Assembly (NCBI GenBank): GCA_002412705.1
Contig: DHVO01000107.1
Coordinates: forward strand, 1-10,107
Direction of reading: 5' to 3'
Length of the DNA stretch: 10,107 bases
Source: Bacteroidales bacterium UBA5206
GTDB taxonomy: Bacteria > Bacteroidota > Bacteroidia > Bacteroidales > Tenuifilaceae
The position numbers and the translations under genes are program-made. The stretch's first letter is position 1, and every line of letters begins with the position of its first letter. Positions 7,391-10,107 of this stretch are shown here, piece after piece. The notes under the pieces are model-generated. The model saw nothing but the letters and a program-made list of their open reading frames with translations, was not told the origin of the DNA and searched no databases.

Positions 7391-7398
7391 CAAAGATA
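7391..7398 (-). promoter_or_regulatory. -7 element of the GlmU-like gene
   Basis: The coding strand reads TATCTTTG, a perfect match to TAnnTTTG, 45 nt before ATG 7345. No TTG is seen at the normal -33 distance. If used, transcription starts downstream of the TTG at 7393, which supports the shorter reading of the gene. Confidence 0.45.
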
Positions 7399-7501
7399 GT
7401 TTTTTAGCAATTGTGTTTGCTTGGAGTGCCTTATATTGTTGTAGGTAGATTGGTATGGCATTGGCTGTTAGTTCATGGTTTGCTAGGTGTGTTGATGCAC
7501 C

Positions 7502-7534
7502 AAAAACAAAAAAGCCCCTAGAGAGGGGCTTTTT
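7502..7534 (-). terminator. Rho-independent terminator of rpmE2
   Basis: An 11-bp inverted repeat has arms at 7509-7519 and 7524-7534 (AAAAAGCCCCT and its complement) around an AGAG loop, with a GC-rich core and T runs on the minus-strand side continuing to 7502. It lies about 25 nt after the rpmE2 stop. The arms begin with A and end with T, so it could also act in the plus direction, although no plus-strand gene reads into it. Confidence 0.88.
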
Positions 7535-7559
7535 GTAACATATAAAGTAATTCAGAGAA

Positions 7560-7823
7560 TTACTTGGTTCTGTTGTCCATGTGCTTTTTGTAGCGGTTCA
7601 TGAACTTATCTACACGACCAGCGGTGTCAACAAGTTTCATCTTACCTGTGTAGAATGGGTGCGAAGAGTTTGAAATCTCGACCTTTACTACTGGGTACTC
7701 AACACCGTCAACTTCAATGGTTTCCTTGGTGTTAACAGCCGATTTGGTGATAAATACATGCTCATTAGACATGTCTTTGAATGCCACCAGTCGGTAATTC
7801 TCTGGATGTATTCCCTTTTTCAT
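7560..7823 (-). CDS. rpmE2: 50S ribosomal protein L31, type B (zinc-independent)
   Basis: L31 binds the large subunit and helps bridge it to the small subunit. The 87-residue product starts MKKGIHPENYRLVAFKDMSN and contains the type B hallmarks VFITKSAVNTKETI, then SNSSHPFYTGK and RVDKFMNRYKKH. It has no cysteine at all, so the four-cysteine zinc site of type A L31 is absent. In some bacteria type B forms replace the zinc form under zinc limitation; in many Bacteroidota type B is, as I recall, the only or main copy, so zinc control should not be assumed. I see no obvious Zur-like palindrome upstream. The gene has its own consensus promoter and a strong terminator, so it appears to be a single-gene unit. 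Confidence 0.96.
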   Translation of the reverse strand: MKKGIHPENYRLVAFKDMSNEHVFITKSAVNTKETIEVDGVEYPVVKVEISNSSHPFYTGKMKLVDTAGRVDKFMNRYKKHMDNRTK

Positions 7824-7876
7824 TTTTTTGCTTGGTTTATCTTATTCCAAAAATGGTTACTTTCAAAATTGGCTTG

Positions 7877-7908
7877 CAAATGTATTAACTATTATGCAAA
7901 TAAACAAA
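7877..7908 (-). promoter_or_regulatory. Consensus Bacteroidetes promoter of rpmE2
   Basis: On the coding strand TTTG (7905-7908) is followed after exactly 20 bp by TACATTTG (7877-7884), a perfect match to the TTTG-N19-21-TAnnTTTG consensus of the primary sigma factor in this phylum. It begins 30 bp after the stop codon of the upstream membrane-protein gene and would give a leader of roughly 45-50 nt. Confidence 0.75.
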
Positions 7909-7937
7909 ATGCATTAAGCTAATTTTGATGCTACATG

Positions 7938-8696
7938 CTAGTCTCTTTTTGCGAAACGGGCAAGTAGCTTAAGTATTTCAATGTAAAGCCAAACTAGAGT
8001 AATCATTAAACCAAAGGCTCCGTACCATTCCATGTACTTTGGAGCACCCATTGCTGCACCCTTCTCAATAAAATCGAAATCGAGAATAAGATTTAGCGCT
8101 GCAACAATAACTACAACAAAACCTATAACAATGCCTACTGTTCCGCTACCATGAATATATCCCATGGAGTTTAACCCAAACATGCTTAAAATCCAAGTTA
8201 CAAAGTACACAAGGGCAATGGCACCCGTTGCAGCAATAACACCTGTGCGGAACTTTTGGGTGGCTTTAATTACGCCAGTTTTGTATGCGGCTAGCATTAC
8301 CAAAAAGGTTCCAAAGGTTAGCGCAATGGCTTGCATTACAATTGGGCCTCCGTATTGGGCTGCAAATATAGCCGATATACCTCCAAGGAATAACCCTTCT
8401 AGTATAGAGTAAACTGGTGCAATGTATGCTGAGGTCTTGGGCTTAAATATTATTACTAACGATGTGATAAATCCTCCAATACCACCAATAAGCATCCATG
8501 TGTAAACCGATGAAGGGTTCATGCTTTCAAAGAAAATCTTCCAGGTATAAACGGCTCCCAGAATCACAAGTAAAAGCATCAGTAGGGTTTTGTTTACCGT
8601 TCCCTGAACGGTCATGGTTTCTGAACTGGATTCAGAAAGGCTTCTAGAAAAAATCCTGTCGCTAAGCGCAGGGTTTGATGATTGCATTAGGCTCAT
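7938..8696 (-). CDS. Bax inhibitor-1/YccA family membrane protein
   Basis: With the ATG at 8696 the product has 252 residues; ATG 8687 (249 residues) is a possible alternative, and an in-frame TTG at 8702 is unlikely. After a polar N-terminus of about 35 residues there are seven hydrophobic segments, near residues 37-52, 64-84, 91-111, 118-138, 151-171, 185-206 and 226-246. The C-terminal block ALNLILDFDFIEKGA followed by YMEWYGAFGLMITLVWLYIE is typical of the Bax-inhibitor-1-like (BaxI_1) branch, with the acidic DFDF pair that in relatives belongs to the pH-sensing site of the calcium leak channel. The bacterial role is poorly known; YccA of E. coli modulates the FtsH protease. A candidate promoter lies about 40 nt upstream. 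Confidence 0.92.
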   Translation of the reverse strand: MSLMQSSNPALSDRIFSRSLSESSSETMTVQGTVNKTLLMLLLVILGAVYTWKIFFESMNPSSVYTWMLIGGIGGFITSLVIIFKPKTSAYIAPVYSILEGLFLGGISAIFAAQYGGPIVMQAIALTFGTFLVMLAAYKTGVIKATQKFRTGVIAATGAIALVYFVTWILSMFGLNSMGYIHGSGTVGIVIGFVVVIVAALNLILDFDFIEKGAAMGAPKYMEWYGAFGLMITLVWLYIEILKLLARFAKRD

Positions 8697-8734
8697 GTTC
8701 AAAAAAGAATAATGATTTATGTTTTTACGCTATC

Positions 8735-8765
8735 AAAATATATGCCTGTGGCTTTATGTGACAAA
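8735..8765 (-). promoter_or_regulatory. Candidate promoter of the Bax inhibitor-1-like gene
   Basis: On the coding strand TTTG (8762-8765) is followed after 19 bp by TATATTTT (8735-8742), five of six fixed positions of TAnnTTTG. The -33 part lies 14 bp from the stop codon of the upstream AlkD-like gene, so the two genes need not depend on one transcript. Confidence 0.4.
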
Positions 8766-8778
8766 AAGTCGCTAAAGG

Positions 8779-9441
8779 TTACTCCTCGGTAAACTCAAAT
8801 AGGATTTGACTGCCAATCCAGCCGGCGCTTTCGTTGTTTAGTTGGGTTAGCTGTTCTGCAGTTTCAATAACCTTAGCCCTTAGAGTATCGCTTCTTAGTC
8901 CTATTTGTCTTAGGGCGTAAGCACATGCGCTTCTGGTTGTGTCGGTTCCTCTTTCTGCAATGCTTTCAATGGTGCCAAGGTATGGTTCAAAAATGCTATC
9001 CTTAATGGTTTTGTCGGTGGCTCTTTTCCCTGCAATAATAAGCCCTGCCTTATTAAGCAGCTCATTGTCGCTAAGGCACCACTCAATGCTGCGGGATAGG
9101 GCGTACTCTGTAGCCCAGAATAGATTAGAACATACTTGCTCAACAATTTCGGTGTTGGTAAACTCTTCGGACCACTGGTCTATCTGCTCGCCGGTAACCT
9201 GGTTGGGATCGTCTATCATTGAGGCAAGGAGCTTACACTCGCGGGCATCCTCCTGAAATAGCATAAGTGCTAGTTGGTGATCGCCCTTAAAGGCTTGGGC
9301 AATTTCCTTTAGGTCGTTAACGTTTACTCCGTAGTTAATTTTGTACGATAAACCCATGCGGTTTATGCTATCGGCAAGAATTCCGTTGCGGTATGTTTTA
9401 ATTAACTCTTTAATCCTAAGTAGATTGGCGCTGCTACTCAT
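8779..9441 (-). CDS. AlkD-like DNA alkylation repair protein (HEAT-like repeats)
   Basis: The 220-residue, almost entirely helical product matches the DNA alkylation repair family. After the N-terminal helices come YGVNVNDLKEIAQAF and the block FQEDARECKLLASMIDDP (about 62-79), which corresponds to the 'DAREE..LAA' region of AlkD. Then come WSEEFTNTEIVEQVCSNLFW (90-109) and helix pairs rich in alanine to the end. Characterised AlkD enzymes excise 3- and 7-alkylated purines without base flipping and rely on a tryptophan-aspartate pair in the third of these regions. By my manual alignment those positions here are T97 and E101, so activity may differ. The start ATG 9441 follows GGAGAG closely. 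It is divergent from the flippase gene across a 97-bp gap. Confidence 0.8.
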   Translation of the reverse strand: MSSSANLLRIKELIKTYRNGILADSINRMGLSYKINYGVNVNDLKEIAQAFKGDHQLALMLFQEDARECKLLASMIDDPNQVTGEQIDQWSEEFTNTEIVEQVCSNLFWATEYALSRSIEWCLSDNELLNKAGLIIAGKRATDKTIKDSIFEPYLGTIESIAERGTDTTRSACAYALRQIGLRSDTLRAKVIETAEQLTQLNNESAGWIGSQILFEFTEE

Positions 9442-9457
9442 CTCTCCGTTTTTTTTG

Positions 9458-9465
9458 GAAAGATA
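9458..9465 (-). promoter_or_regulatory. Possible -7 element of the AlkD-like gene
   Basis: The coding strand reads TATCTTTC, five of six fixed positions of TAnnTTTG, 16 nt before the ATG, the same distance as the similar box before coaD. No -33 TTG is seen at 19-21 bp. Confidence 0.25.
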
Positions 9466-9495
9466 GCTAATATCAAATTATATAGGATGTTTTTC

Positions 9496-9503
9496 TACAT
9501 TTG
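9496..9503 (+). promoter_or_regulatory. -7 element of the flippase-like gene
   Basis: TACATTTG is a perfect match to TAnnTTTG, 35 nt before ATG 9539 in the 97-bp divergent gap. No TTTG is present 19-21 bp upstream, so its strength is uncertain. Confidence 0.4.
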
Positions 9504-9538
9504 ACATGCATTGGTATGCGTAACCCATTATTTTACGG

Positions 9539-10107
9539 ATGTGGAGTAAGCTAAAGGACTGGTTGGGAACTGATTTTATGGATGGCTTTATTAAGCTGTT
9601 CTTTGGCTCTGCTTTTGGGCAGATTTTGGTATTCCTTTCGGGGCCAATATTAGCCAGTTTGTACTCTCCCGATGATTTTGGAACCTACGCGCTGATGTCG
9701 TCTGTGGCAGGTTTACTGTCTGTAGTGGCAACGGGTAGTTATGAGTTTGCCATTATTACTGCAAAGAGCGATGGCGATGCCGAGACGCTCTCTGTAGTAG
9801 CAATGCTGCTGTCGGTGCTGTTCTCCTTGTTGACTTTTGTTGCTATCCTATTGATGGTTGTTTTGGCAATTCCATGGGGAAGCACCTTGTTGGGGTTTGG
9901 TTGGTTGCTAGTTCCAGTGTTTGTCCTTTTGCAGGGTGTTTTTAATACATCAAACTACTTTTTAAATAGGGTACAGCGGTATGGCGCAATATCCAAGGGC
10001 CGATTGTTGCGTTCGGTTAGCATGGTTGCAACACAGGTTTCCTTAGGGTTTGCTAAACACGGTTTGGGTTTGTATATAGGTATGCTTGTTGGACATTTTG
10101 TTGCTGC
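9539..10107 (+). CDS. Polysaccharide flippase-like membrane protein (Wzx/MOP superfamily), 3' part missing
   Basis: The frame opens at ATG 9539, below an in-frame TAA at 9521, and continues to the window end, giving 189 residues. The start MWSKLKDWLGTDFMDGFIKLF leads into 'GSAFGQILVFLSGPILASLYSPDDFGTYAL', the typical first two membrane helices of O-antigen or capsule flippases and related polysaccharide transport proteins: a GQ in helix 1 and the motif 'LYSPDDFGTYA' between helices. Further hydrophobic segments follow at about 50-70, 85-115 and 118-137. A short charged loop (NRVQRYGAISKGRLLRS) then leads into the next helix. Such proteins move lipid-linked oligosaccharides across the inner membrane and usually open or sit within glycosyltransferase clusters. 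Which polymer is involved cannot be told here. It is the only plus-strand gene in the right half of the window and has its own -7 box. Confidence 0.82.
   Translation, partial: MWSKLKDWLGTDFMDGFIKLFFGSAFGQILVFLSGPILASLYSPDDFGTYALMSSVAGLLSVVATGSYEFAIITAKSDGDAETLSVVAMLLSVLFSLLTFVAILLMVVLAIPWGSTLLGFGWLLVPVFVLLQGVFNTSNYFLNRVQRYGAISKGRLLRSVSMVATQVSLGFAKHGLGLYIGMLVGHFVA

Noticed and set aside
7346..7393. A TTG-initiated 16-residue extension of the GlmU-like protein
   Set aside because: The TTG is part of a perfect TATCTTTG promoter box and family members begin near the downstream methionine.
6664..7448. Several plus-strand frames of 60-94 codons opposite the GlmU-like gene
   Set aside because: They are antisense to conserved coding sequence, have no motifs and lack plausible translation signals.
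7560..7823. Zinc-responsive (Zur-controlled) rpmE2
   Set aside because: The protein is the zinc-free type, but I see no Zur-like palindrome over its promoter, and in this phylum type B L31 is often the standard copy.
8910..9146. A second minus-strand frame of 78 codons overlapping the AlkD-like gene
   Set aside because: It lies inside a well-supported gene in another frame, shows no motif and has no upstream signal of its own.

Overview
The window reads as ordinary chromosome from a member of the Bacteroidota, probably order Bacteroidales or a close relative. Three things support this. It carries the alternative Bacteroidota-type GlmU protein. Start codons mostly lack strong Shine-Dalgarno sequences. 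Several genes are preceded by the -7 element of the Bacteroidetes primary sigma factor (TAnnTTTG), in the best case with a TTTG -33 box 20 bp upstream. Base composition looks uniform and moderate. I see no rRNA, tRNA, CRISPR array, insertion sequence or phage gene. Genes are packed tightly and no stretch over 300 bases lacks one; the longest gap, about 214 bp between rpmE2 and the GlmU-like gene, holds a terminator and a -7 box.

Layout from left to right. (1) Positions 1-917, minus strand: pyrE (orotate phosphoribosyltransferase) followed by an SRPBCC/START-fold protein cut by the window edge. (2) Positions 916-1539, plus strand: a NUDIX hydrolase wedged between two minus-strand units. Its start codon overlaps the pyrE start codon and its stop codon overlaps the stop codon of the next gene. 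(3) Positions 1536-3448, minus strand: coaD (coenzyme A synthesis), then a secreted or lipid-free periplasmic thioredoxin-fold protein with an altered active site, 20 nt apart and probably co-transcribed. (4) Positions 3587-6043, minus strand: lon protease, with a clear Shine-Dalgarno, a strong hairpin terminator and inverted repeats in its leader. (5) Positions 6149-7345, minus strand: the Bacteroidota-type GlmU-like protein (UDP-GlcNAc formation). (6) Positions 7560-7823, minus strand: rpmE2, the zinc-free ribosomal protein L31, with its own promoter and terminator. (7) Positions 7938-8696: a Bax-inhibitor-1/YccA membrane protein; 8779-9441: an AlkD-like DNA alkylation repair protein. Both are on the minus strand. 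(8) From 9539 on the plus strand: the first 189 residues of a polysaccharide flippase-like membrane protein, probably the first gene of a surface polysaccharide cluster beyond the window.

The genes are mostly housekeeping: pyrimidine and CoA synthesis, proteostasis, cell-wall precursor synthesis, translation, membrane stress and DNA repair. They seem to be independent small transcription units rather than one pathway. I found no convincing new multi-gene system. The points most worth a second look are the zero-spacing arrangement of the NUDIX gene, the missing nucleophilic cysteine in the thioredoxin-fold protein, the inverted repeats ahead of lon, and the substituted catalytic positions in the AlkD-like protein.
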